Below, one piece after another: positions 8,662 through 16,821 of a DNA stretch of 64,000 nt. Origin of the DNA: Colwellia_A sp047621305 (GTDB lineage Bacteria; Pseudomonadota; Gammaproteobacteria; Enterobacterales; Alteromonadaceae); the NCBI GenBank assembly GCA_047621305.1, contig JBLHNB010000020.1, positions 1-64,000 of the forward strand, given 5' to 3'. How positions within the stretch are numbered: position 1 is the first letter of the stretch; the number at the start of each line of letters is the position of its first letter. The translations under genes were made by a program, and so were the position numbers. The notes beneath the pieces were generated by a model, which saw nothing but the letters and a program-made list of their open reading frames with translations, did not search any database and was not told where the DNA came from.

Positions 8662-9336
8662 CTAGCGCAATACACCATCTTCTAATTGAATGACCCGTCC
8701 GCTACGTTTTGCAAAACGGGCATCATGGGTAACCATGCAAATAGTTCGACCTTCATTATGTAGTTCGTCAAATAAATCCATAATGGCGTTTCCATTGGCT
8801 GTATCTAAGTTACCCGTAGGCTCATCTGCCAATAAAATTGACGGGTCAACCACCAAACTTCTTGCAACAGCAATACGTTGTTGTTGCCCTCCTGATAGCT
8901 GTGCCGGATAGTATTTAGCACGGTCAGCCATGTTCACTTTTTCCAATGAGTTCATGGCTATTTCCAGTCGTTCATTTTTTTTCATTTTCCGATAAGTTAA
9001 AGGCAACGCAACGTTTTCTAAAACCGTTAGATCACCAATCAAATTAAATGCCTGAAAAATAAAACCTATTTCCTTATTACGAATTTCAGCGCGCTGATAA
9101 ATATCCAAATCGTGAACTTCATAGCCGTTTAATAAATATTGTCCGCTTGACGATGTTTCGAGTAGTCCCAGAATAGACAATAATGTAGATTTACCACAGC
9201 CTGAAGGGCCTGCAATACTCACGTATTCTCCGGCATTGATATTTAAATCAACGTTCTTTATGGCACTGGTTACGCCGGCATCGTTGGTAAAGTTTTTTGT
9301 TAATTTTGTTAATTTAATTAAAGATTCATCATTCAT
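8662..9336 (-). CDS. ABC transporter ATPase, MacB/LolD type
   Basis: All ABC motifs are present: Walker A GPSGCGKS near residue 40, Q-loop in FIFQAFNL, signature LSGGQQQRIAVARSL and Walker B ILLADEPTGNLD, then the switch histidine in MVTHD. At 224 residues it is the size of LolD and MacB-type ATPases that power FtsX-like permeases for mechanotransmission rather than substrate translocation. It is the last gene of the operon adaptor (13124) - permease (11824) - ATPase. The start is set by AAGGAAGTAAATA just before the ATG. Confidence 0.93.
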   Translation of the reverse strand: MNDESLIKLTKLTKNFTNDAGVTSAIKNVDLNINAGEYVSIAGPSGCGKSTLLSILGLLETSSSGQYLLNGYEVHDLDIYQRAEIRNKEIGFIFQAFNLIGDLTVLENVALPLTYRKMKKNERLEIAMNSLEKVNMADRAKYYPAQLSGGQQQRIAVARSLVVDPSILLADEPTGNLDTANGNAIMDLFDELHNEGRTICMVTHDARFAKRSGRVIQLEDGVLR

Positions 9337-9394
9337 TATTTACTTCCTTTGTATTGAGTTAAGTGAGCGTCAGCTAAAACGTGTTTATTGTGTT

Positions 9395-11824
9395 TTATTG
9401 CTCTCTCAGTGCTTGATTAGGTTGGATATCTGTTGCTTGCTTAACGGGTAGTAAAATAGCCAAAGCGGAAAATATAGCAACGACAACTCCTGTTATTAGA
9501 TACAAGGATAAATTTAGCGGTTCAGTTGCAAATAGTACCGTGCTTAATGCGGGTGATATAAACGCCATAATGAATGCGCCGATGGCGATCCCTATTGCGC
9601 AAAGTGACATACCTTCGACTGCAAAGAGTATACGTATACGCTTTGGGTTTGCTCCAAGTGCTACGCGTATACCAATCTCTTTTCTTCGTTGACTGACGTT
9701 ATAGGCAACAATGCCAACAACACCACTCAGTGCTATCGCAAAAGCTAACAAAGCAAAGAGTGTAACCAATTGACCAACCAAGTTAGCAGATGACAATGAC
9801 TCCTTTTTAAGGAAATTCAATGTGGTAATACTATTGACCGATTGTCCAGGATTAATTCCATGGATTGTGTCTGTAATACTCGACTTAATAGCACTTAATG
9901 GAACCTTAGTTCTGATAAGCATTTTCACCCAACTCCAGCGTGAATATTCCATAAAGGTGCTATAAAATGTTGGCACTGGTGCTATATCAACGCCCATTTC
10001 TCTTGAGTTTGAAACAACCCCACGCACGCTTAACCAACTCTTGCCTTTATCTAATGATATGCGCTTATCAATAGGGTTTTCACCCGCAAAAAACAAATCT
10101 GCAAAACGCTTATTGATTAAGATTGAGCCAGGGTTAATTTCATCGTCACTCTCTTTAAGGTATCGCCCTTGTAATAAAGAAATATCAAGTACTTGATGAT
10201 AATTGGGCGACACTACCGATCTTAGTGCGTCTGGTCTCTCACTACTGTCTTGAGGTGGGTGGCCTTCAATTTGAAAAAAACTTAATTGTCTGCGACCTTC
10301 GGTCAGTGGAAAGGTGGTCGAATAAGCAACTTGTTCTATTTCAACTTTATCCTCTAAGCGATGCGCCGTTTCTCTAGAAAAGTTATGCCAGTCTTTTAGT
10401 GTTGCACTCGATGCCCCAGGCCCCATTTGTAGAGCCACTAGTTGCGTACTATTAATACCCGTATCTTGATTATTTAAACGATACAAACTTAGACTAACAA
10501 GCGTAGCACTGGTGATGATAATGAACGCCAAACTGAACTGAATAATAAGTAAAGCTTTACGCAAACGATTACTTGCTCCACTTGGCGTAATATTACCGCT
10601 ACCTTCCTTCAATGCTTCATTGATATGACGCTTTTGAAATGCTGCTGTTGCACCACTAATAATGCCTGTTAGCACTGAAATGACTAAGCAAAAAGCTAGA
10701 ACATTCCAGTTGATTTTGACTTCACTAGCTAGTGAAGTGTAATGGGCAGCGAAACCGGCGAGCAAGTCGATACTAAAGAGGGCTATAGCCAGCCCAAGCG
10801 CTCCACCTAATAACGACAGAAGGATGCTTTCAGTTAATACTTGCCTTGCAATTCGCTTGGGATTAGCACCTAGTGCCTCACGAATAGCAAACTCTTGTTT
10901 ACGGCTAGCGGTACGAGCTAAATTCAGATTAGCAACATTGGCACATGCTACAAGTAATACCAGTGTAGTAATAGCCATTAACAAGTAAAATGTAGCGCCT
11001 GACTCACCTGCCATTTCGGTTTTTAAGGGAATTAATGTATTACTTAATCCCTGATTTTCAGGATAGGAGTCTGGATACCCTTCGATTAAATGCTTAGATA
11101 TGTCATTAAGATCCAAACTCGCTTTTTCTAAACTAGTGTTTATTTTTAATTTTCCATACAAAGTCAATAGCGTACGATTGCGATCATTTATGGCTCCACT
11201 GCTGCCTCGAACAGGGCATGAAGAGGCAGTGATCCAAATGTCATTTTTAACTGGATATGCCGCCATTGGAGGCAAAACACCGATAACTTGGTGAGACTTA
11301 TTATTCATCTGCAAGCTCGTGCCAATAATGTCAGGATCACTACCAAACATTTCACGCCAATAATGATGTGACATAACAATCAATGGTCTTGCGCCTTGTT
11401 CATCTTCTCCGGGTAAAAATGTTCTCCCTAAAATAGGTTTTATTTTGAGCATTTCAAAATAATCCCAGCTGATAGTACCTGCCTTCAAACTCTTCGGATC
11501 GCCATAACCAAGTAAGGTAAAACTCATTTGATGGTATTCAACTAAGTGAGATAAATGTTTGTTTTTGTCACGGTAGTCAAGCATGGTTGCTACTGAAACT
11601 TGAACATCATTTCGATTGATTTTTGGATTGTTGGTATTTATTTTGACTAAACGTTCACCTTCACTAAAAGGTAAAGGGGCCATTAATACGTTATAAACCA
11701 TGCTGAATATTGCGGCATTAGCACCAATTCCCAGTGCCAAAGTTATCACTATCAGGGCACAAACTGCTGGCGTTTTTAAAAAACTCCGATAAGCAAATTG
11801 TATGTCTTCTATTAACGTTTGCAT
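9395..11824 (-). CDS. MacB/ADOP-type ABC permease (duplicated FtsX domains)
   Basis: This 809-residue membrane protein begins with IEDIQFAYRSFLKTPAVCALIVITLALGIGANAAIFSMV, typical of ADOP permeases. A periplasmic MacB_PCD domain follows, then FtsX membrane domains around residues 275-400 (VACANVANLNLARTASRKQEFAIREALGA) and 680-805 (YNVSQRRKEIGIRVALGANPKRI). The two copies of the REALGA/RVALGA coupling motif show the duplicated architecture. It should act with the ATPase downstream and the adaptor upstream as an export or lipid/peptide efflux machine in the inner membrane. The substrate is unknown. Confidence 0.9.
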   Translation of the reverse strand: MQTLIEDIQFAYRSFLKTPAVCALIVITLALGIGANAAIFSMVYNVLMAPLPFSEGERLVKINTNNPKINRNDVQVSVATMLDYRDKNKHLSHLVEYHQMSFTLLGYGDPKSLKAGTISWDYFEMLKIKPILGRTFLPGEDEQGARPLIVMSHHYWREMFGSDPDIIGTSLQMNNKSHQVIGVLPPMAAYPVKNDIWITASSCPVRGSSGAINDRNRTLLTLYGKLKINTSLEKASLDLNDISKHLIEGYPDSYPENQGLSNTLIPLKTEMAGESGATFYLLMAITTLVLLVACANVANLNLARTASRKQEFAIREALGANPKRIARQVLTESILLSLLGGALGLAIALFSIDLLAGFAAHYTSLASEVKINWNVLAFCLVISVLTGIISGATAAFQKRHINEALKEGSGNITPSGASNRLRKALLIIQFSLAFIIITSATLVSLSLYRLNNQDTGINSTQLVALQMGPGASSATLKDWHNFSRETAHRLEDKVEIEQVAYSTTFPLTEGRRQLSFFQIEGHPPQDSSERPDALRSVVSPNYHQVLDISLLQGRYLKESDDEINPGSILINKRFADLFFAGENPIDKRISLDKGKSWLSVRGVVSNSREMGVDIAPVPTFYSTFMEYSRWSWVKMLIRTKVPLSAIKSSITDTIHGINPGQSVNSITTLNFLKKESLSSANLVGQLVTLFALLAFAIALSGVVGIVAYNVSQRRKEIGIRVALGANPKRIRILFAVEGMSLCAIGIAIGAFIMAFISPALSTVLFATEPLNLSLYLITGVVVAIFSALAILLPVKQATDIQPNQALREQ

Positions 11825-11873
11825 TGAAGAATCATCCTTATTTGTATATTTTAAAATGGGTTATTAACATCGG

Positions 11874-13124
11874 TTAACGTAAGCTTATTTTCGTTAACTC
11901 ATCATATTTATTGGTTGAAGAGACGATTACTTGGTCTCCTGCTTTTAGAAATGTAAGTACTTCTATATCGTCAACAGAACTACGACCGAACTCAATATTT
12001 TGACGTGCAGCTGAGGTGTGTGTGTCGTTAAGCACAAAAAGGCTACTTGAGGAATATTCCTGCGTAAATACAGGTCGCTTTAACTTTAAAACATTCTTTA
12101 AATGTTCTAATTTTATTACACCTTCGATGCGCAGATCTGGACGAGCGCCTTTTAGTACAGCATTTGTAAAAAACACATCAACTTTAACTATCCCTTGCTG
12201 AACAGAGGGATTAATACGCTTTACGATGCCTTGGCTCATATGCCCGCCAACAGATAACATAACGGTCTGGCCTTTTTTAACATCTTTAACTTGGCTTTCT
12301 TGTACTTGTAGCTCTGCTTTTAAATTATCCTGCTCTGCTATACGCGCTAGCACGGTACCAACTTTGAACGGTTCACCTACTTGTAATGTTACCTCTTGGA
12401 TGACTCCTTTAGTGGTAGCTTTTACCGTTAAGTCACCGGCAAGCTTTTCTTGTAATGATAACTGACGCATCGCTTTATTAGTTTGCGCCTGAGCTGCTGA
12501 CAATTCTGCTTGTTTTAGCGTAGGGAGAATACCTAATAATTCGATTTCTAATTCATGTTGAAACTTAAGTTGTTTCTCTAACAATATCGATTCGTTGTAA
12601 TCAATATTCGAAACCGCTCCAGTTGTTAATAATCGCTGATTCGCTTCTCTTCTTAACTTGGTCATTTCATAGCGAGCACTAAAATCTGCTACCACGATAC
12701 GTTGCTTTAATATCGATTGTTGCCATCGTTGTTGAAGTGAGTAATAGGCTGCTTGCAGAACTTCAACCTCAAATTTTGCTTCATCAACTGCCTGGTTCAA
12801 CTCAGGATTATCAAGCACCATCACCACAGTGCCAATATCTACTTCATCACTGGCTTTAAGCAGTATTTCTTTAACCCGCCCACTAGAAGTAGCAGATAAA
12901 AAGTTCAGTGCAATAGGGATTAAAGTGCCAGGTGCTCTTACTTCCCGAATCAAATCACCATTTTCTACCGTAGCAATGATGAAGTCCTCATGTGAAACCA
13001 CGGTAGTATTACTCATTGACTTTAGTTGGTTCCATACTAAAGCCAATATTATTACAACAGCTATAACAGCAAAAACCTTCTTAAAAGAGAGAAGTCGTTT
13101 AACGTTTTTTTCTGGGATATGCAT
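11874..13124 (-). CDS. HlyD/RND-type periplasmic adaptor of ABC exporter
   Basis: An N-terminal membrane anchor (VFAVIAVVIILALVWNQ, about residues 18-35) precedes a biotinyl/lipoyl-like half motif (LIREVRAPGTLIPIALNFLS..SGRVKEI). A coiled coil of about 120 residues follows, with the second half motif (LTVKATTKGVIQEVTLQVGEPFKVGT) and a C-terminal barrel. This is the architecture of MacA-like adaptors that bridge to an outer membrane channel. It is the first gene of the leftward three-gene operon. No TolC-like gene is seen nearby. Confidence 0.9.
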   Translation of the reverse strand: MHIPEKNVKRLLSFKKVFAVIAVVIILALVWNQLKSMSNTTVVSHEDFIIATVENGDLIREVRAPGTLIPIALNFLSATSSGRVKEILLKASDEVDIGTVVMVLDNPELNQAVDEAKFEVEVLQAAYYSLQQRWQQSILKQRIVVADFSARYEMTKLRREANQRLLTTGAVSNIDYNESILLEKQLKFQHELEIELLGILPTLKQAELSAAQAQTNKAMRQLSLQEKLAGDLTVKATTKGVIQEVTLQVGEPFKVGTVLARIAEQDNLKAELQVQESQVKDVKKGQTVMLSVGGHMSQGIVKRINPSVQQGIVKVDVFFTNAVLKGARPDLRIEGVIKLEHLKNVLKLKRPVFTQEYSSSSLFVLNDTHTSAARQNIEFGRSSVDDIEVLTFLKAGDQVIVSSTNKYDELTKISLR

Positions 13125-13398
13125 ACAAGTTCACTCAACTAAAATTTAGGTTATTTATACTGTGCTAATGCATTACCTCTTCTTCAAAAAGCAAAGGTAT
13201 AAAGCATAGTGTGTAAATTAGACAAATTCTGCTGTCGATCAAAGGCCCAATATGTGCCTATTTTTGGTTTAATTGCTATAAAATGGCCGATTTCGTGTCA
13301 AATACGACTAAAAAAACACAATTGTAGTGTTGTGAGCAAGTAGCGATGCATTTTTTATTAAGAATAATTTTTCTAAAAATAGATAAACAATTAATAAA

Positions 13399-14295
13399 CT
13401 AATCTATTTGGTTGGCAATTTTTGCAGTATAAGTTGATATTTCAATCAACATTTGGGTGGGTGGTTGTGGTAAAGACGTTAACATCTCACTTGCATTACG
13501 AAAGTGTGATTGTGCTGCTTGGTAGTTTGAACTGTGTATTTCACTTTTACCAAGTTCAATACTAAGCGTTATATTATCTCTAATTCTGCGGTACTCTAAC
13601 TGTTCAAAAAGAAAGGTTATATAGTCTTGAGTAGCAGAATGTTTGTTTGTCTTTATTGAAATATTTAGATTGGTATTTTCAGTTTTTAACTGCATTAAAG
13701 CATTATGAAACAATTTGCCGTAATGACATCGATCTGCATCATCTTCATAGTCAAAAACACCTAATGAAGGGGAATAACCTGTCCAGCATTTTTCAATATT
13801 TACTGTTCTCTCATTCTCAATAGATAGTGATTTCGGGTCATTAAACTGAAACGGATTGATAAAATACCACCCTATGATGAAGAGTATTATTACGGTGAAA
13901 ACAATTAAAACGGGCTGTTTTTTTCTGCCACTTGCATAGTCCGATATGCTTAATTTTCTTTGTGCAGCGCATTCTAGTCTTAATTTGTTTTTGTGTTCTA
14001 AATCACTTTGATGATTAGTCTGCGACAATGAATTTTCAAAACAATAATGACGAAATTCTTCATCATTCAAGATCAAGCTATTAGGATCTAGCTTGAAAAG
14101 CTGTAGAATTTTAGTGACATGTCGATCAGGTATTACAGGGTATCTTGGATTACCCAATCTATCTCGACTTGAGAACCATCGGGTTAGCGACGTTGGATCT
14201 AAATTCAGACGTGCTGCTAGGTGTTTACGCGTCAGAATTTCAGGGTTCAAACCACTACGCAATAACGTATTAAGTTTGTTTCGATCTATTTTCAC
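13399..14295 (-). CDS. Membrane-anchored helix-turn-helix protein
   Basis: Residues about 15-60 (ILTRKHLAARLNLDPTSLTRWFSSRDRLG) form a predicted helix-turn-helix. Residues 129-148 are a single membrane segment (VLIVFTVIILFIIGWYFI). The remaining 150 residues would be periplasmic and contain helical, TPR-like sequence (YQAAQSHFRNASEMLTSLPQPP) plus two or more cysteines. The layout resembles ToxR/CadC-type one-component sensors in topology, though the DNA-binding domain is of Xre rather than winged-helix type. It stands alone between the ABC export operon and a gene-poor region. The signal and targets are unknown. Confidence 0.6.
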   Translation of the reverse strand: MKIDRNKLNTLLRSGLNPEILTRKHLAARLNLDPTSLTRWFSSRDRLGNPRYPVIPDRHVTKILQLFKLDPNSLILNDEEFRHYCFENSLSQTNHQSDLEHKNKLRLECAAQRKLSISDYASGRKKQPVLIVFTVIILFIIGWYFINPFQFNDPKSLSIENERTVNIEKCWTGYSPSLGVFDYEDDADRCHYGKLFHNALMQLKTENTNLNISIKTNKHSATQDYITFLFEQLEYRRIRDNITLSIELGKSEIHSSNYQAAQSHFRNASEMLTSLPQPPTQMLIEISTYTAKIANQID

Positions 14296-14494
14296 AATAA
14301 ATACCGATAAAATTCACCTTACGGTGATTAATATAATTTAATTTTTAATATAAAAAATTATATAGTGAATTCACATTAAGCGAAAGCACCTGAGGTAAAG
14401 CATAAGTTTGGGTTGTTATATCACTAAAACTGATATGTTCGTTATACGAAGGGGAAACATCTCTTCGATAAACAGGTTGGCTTAATAAGTAATT

Positions 14495-14572
14495 GAATTT
14501 TTAGGTGCGGATGTAGCCTCATTTATTACGGGGGCTGACTTACAAGTCGACGGTGGTTTAGCACAAATTTAA
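14495..14572 (+). pseudogene. C-terminal remnant of a short-chain dehydrogenase
   Basis: The frame reads EFLGADVASFITGADLQVDGG then LAQI and a stop. This is the standard C-terminal signature of FabG-like short-chain dehydrogenases (fLasd.asfiTG..l.vDGG). Nothing upstream in this frame encodes the rest of the enzyme, so it is a remnant of a deleted gene. Confidence 0.75.
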
Positions 14573-14905
14573 CATGTGCTAACTAGAAAACAAATTGGGT
14601 ATGACCGTTGAGGAAAACTCAGGTATTGACTAAATTGCAGCTTTGCTGTTCGCGAAAGAAGAGGCTAATTTAGTTTGGTGTTAACCGGACGGTTACTTAA
14701 AAATGACCTTATATTTTTAGTGTTTTCAGATCAAACCATAACGTTATGGTGGCCACCATTAACGATGTCTTAATCAATGACTCAAAGCGCATATAGATAA
14801 AGACTCAGTTATTTGCAGCGATGGATTCCGCATTTATAGTGTGTTATATCGACCCATTAAGTTATTGAACACTTGTACGGGTTAAAATTTTCAGGTCTAC
14901 GTTGC

Positions 14906-14939
14906 TCTCAATCCTCATAGTTAGCTATGAGGATTGAGA
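14906..14939. repeat. Perfect 15-base-pair inverted repeat with 4-base loop
   Basis: CTCAATCCTCATAG (14907-14920) and CTATGAGGATTGAG (14925-14938) pair perfectly around the loop TTAG, with one further T-A pair outside. No T-run follows on either strand, so it is not a typical intrinsic terminator. It may be a repeated palindrome or a protein-binding site. Confidence 0.6.
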
Positions 14940-15029
14940 TAGACAACCCCAATAAAAACAATTTGTTGTTATCGTAGGCACAGTTAATTGGGACATAACC
15001 AAGAGCATCAGTTTCTGGTATATTGAGGT

Positions 15030-15731
15030 ATGTTAAAAATCCACGAAGGATTTTTTGCCAATAACACTCTAACTATTATTAACAGTTCATTTAAGGCCGG
15101 TATGTTTGGACAATATAGTGCAGATAAAACACTAGTGAAAAAACTTCTTAAAGGGGATGAAGCAAGTTTTGATGCCTTTTATGAAGAATATTTTGATAAG
15201 CTTTATCGTTTTGTATTATCTCGTGTTGATCAACAACATCATGTCGCAGAAGACATAGTGCAAAGTAGCTTATGTAAAGCGATAGATAAGTTATCAACCT
15301 TTCGGGCTGAAGCCAGCTTACTTACTTGGCTATGCACTTTTTGCCGTTACGAATTGAGTGCCTATTTTAAAGTGGTTAACAAGCAACCATTACTGATTGA
15401 TGATCAACCTGAAATTCGCGCCTATCTTGAATCGTTAACCACGGTAATTCAACAGCAGCCTGAAAATAGTCTATTGCAAGTAGAGTTAAATAAGCTGGTT
15501 CATTTAGCATTAGACAGTTTGCCAGAGCATTATGGCAGAGTCATCGAATTAAAGTATGTTCAACATTTTTCGGTTAAAGAGATTGCACTCATGATGGAGG
15601 TATCCGCTAAGGCGGTCGAATCTTTACTTTCCAGATCTCGACCTGTTTTTAAAGAGGCTTTCTTTAGCCTAAGTGGCGGAGCAACACTTTTTGATGAATC
15701 ATTGGTGAGTAACTATAAGGGGAATAAATAA
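15030..15731 (+). CDS. ECF-family RNA polymerase sigma factor
   Basis: The sigma-70 region 2 spans about residues 40-105 (FDAFYEEYFDKLYRFVLSRVDQQHHVAEDIVQSSLCKAI, FRAEASLLTWLCTFCRYEL). Region 4 spans about 155-210 (LALDSLPEHYGRVIELKYVQHFSVKEIALMM, SAKAVESLLSRSR). Regions 1 and 3 are missing, as expected for ECF factors. The ATG at 15030 has a GAGG close by; an in-frame ATG at 15102 with AAGG upstream (MFGQYSADKT) is an equally plausible start. The stop overlaps the next start in TAATG. The next genes, a FecR-like anti-sigma and a TonB receptor, indicate cell-surface signalling. Confidence 0.9.
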   Translation: MLKIHEGFFANNTLTIINSSFKAGMFGQYSADKTLVKKLLKGDEASFDAFYEEYFDKLYRFVLSRVDQQHHVAEDIVQSSLCKAIDKLSTFRAEASLLTWLCTFCRYELSAYFKVVNKQPLLIDDQPEIRAYLESLTTVIQQQPENSLLQVELNKLVHLALDSLPEHYGRVIELKYVQHFSVKEIALMMEVSAKAVESLLSRSRPVFKEAFFSLSGGATLFDESLVSNYKGNK

Positions 15732-16813
15732 TGTCCAGACAACATGATAAGTCATCTGTCGATCATGGCGAGTCAGCAGTAGAGTCTGTCCATGAAATAA
15801 CATCAGAGATTTTACCTGAATTGTTACGTCATGCTGATGTGAGAAAAAATGCCCCCGAAGCCGCTAAACAAAGAATAAAAATTCAGCTAAAAGCACAATG
15901 GCGTCAGAAAAATAATCAACGAAAAAAACGAAATATTTGGTTAGCAAGTGGTTCTTTTGCCACAGCATTCAGTGTTTTGATGTTGTTGATAGTTAGCGGT
16001 CAGATGTTCTCTGATAATCAAACAGCAAAAAAAGTACTGCTTGCCCGTACTCAAGGAGAAGTCAAAACAAGCCTGAATAACAGTGGCGATCTAAGTAATG
16101 CAACAGACTTACTCATTTTACCTGCAGGCACTATGATAGAAACGCTTAATGATGGTTTAGCAACTTTGATTCTACAAACCGGCGGTAATTTACGTCTGCA
16201 CAATAATTCTCAATTGATCATCAATGAAAATAATGAATTTACCCTTGCCTTTGGTACGGTTTATTTCGATTCAGGGCAAGATGATTTACATAGCTCCCAC
16301 TCAAAAATAACAGATTCAGACAATATCTCACCTCAACTTGGTGCCATTACTATAAAAACCTTACACGGTAATATTCAAGATATAGGCACACAATTCCAAG
16401 TGTCTAGTAATAAAAATACCCTGCAAGTTAGTGTACGAGAAGGGCTGATAAATCTACATAATCAGCAAGGAACTCAAGTGGTCAACCAAGGATTTCAATT
16501 GATCGGACAGTCAAGTGGCTCTTTCGAAAAAATCGCGATATCACCGCAAGATCCCACATGGCAATGGGTGAATGAGGCGGCGCCAAAGTTTTCGTTGGAA
16601 GGAAAAAGCCTACACCAGTTTTTGGTGTGGATAACCAGAGAGCATGGTTTAACCCTTTATTTTAGTCAAAAGCATACCGAGAAGCTGTCACAATTTATTA
16701 TATTGCATGGCGAGATAGAGGGCTTAACGTTAGAGCAAGCGTTGAATACTGTGTTTGCAACAACCGAATTAACCTATAGTATTGTGCAAAATAAATTAAA
16801 GGTCATTAGATAA
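15731..16813 (+). CDS. FecR-family transmembrane anti-sigma factor
   Basis: About 70 cytoplasmic residues precede a single membrane segment near 70-92 (IWLASGSFATAFSVLMLLIVSGQMF). The periplasmic part carries a FecR domain (VLLARTQGEV..., LPAGTMIETLNDGLATLILQTGGNLRL, TLHGNIQDIGTQFQV) and a C-terminal STN-like/DUF4974 segment (FSLEGKSLHQFLVWITREHGLTLYFS). The family holds the cognate sigma factor and releases it when the outer-membrane receptor binds ligand. The gene overlaps the sigma gene by one base and precedes the receptor gene by 8 bases, so all three form one operon. Confidence 0.88.
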   Translation: MSRQHDKSSVDHGESAVESVHEITSEILPELLRHADVRKNAPEAAKQRIKIQLKAQWRQKNNQRKKRNIWLASGSFATAFSVLMLLIVSGQMFSDNQTAKKVLLARTQGEVKTSLNNSGDLSNATDLLILPAGTMIETLNDGLATLILQTGGNLRLHNNSQLIINENNEFTLAFGTVYFDSGQDDLHSSHSKITDSDNISPQLGAITIKTLHGNIQDIGTQFQVSSNKNTLQVSVREGLINLHNQQGTQVVNQGFQLIGQSSGSFEKIAISPQDPTWQWVNEAAPKFSLEGKSLHQFLVWITREHGLTLYFSQKHTEKLSQFIILHGEIEGLTLEQALNTVFATTELTYSIVQNKLKVIR

Positions 16814-16821
16814 CTCACTTT

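Larger units (their letters stand above)
14296..15029. other. Gene-poor region with dehydrogenase debris and a hairpin
   Basis: This is a 734-base stretch without an intact gene. It contains the tail of a short-chain dehydrogenase (14495-14572), a possible second fragment reading AALLFAKEEANLVW near 14638-14682, and a perfect hairpin (14906-14939). The rest shows nothing recognisable. It should hold the promoter of the ECF sigma operon, but no clear -35/-10 pair was identified. Confidence 0.6.

Noticed and set aside
12829..13149. Rightward ORF of 106 codons over the adaptor gene
   Set aside because: It is the antisense shadow of a clear HlyD-type coding sequence; codon pattern and family support favour the minus strand.
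14906..14939. Hairpin considered as an intrinsic terminator
   Set aside because: No T-run follows the stem on either strand.
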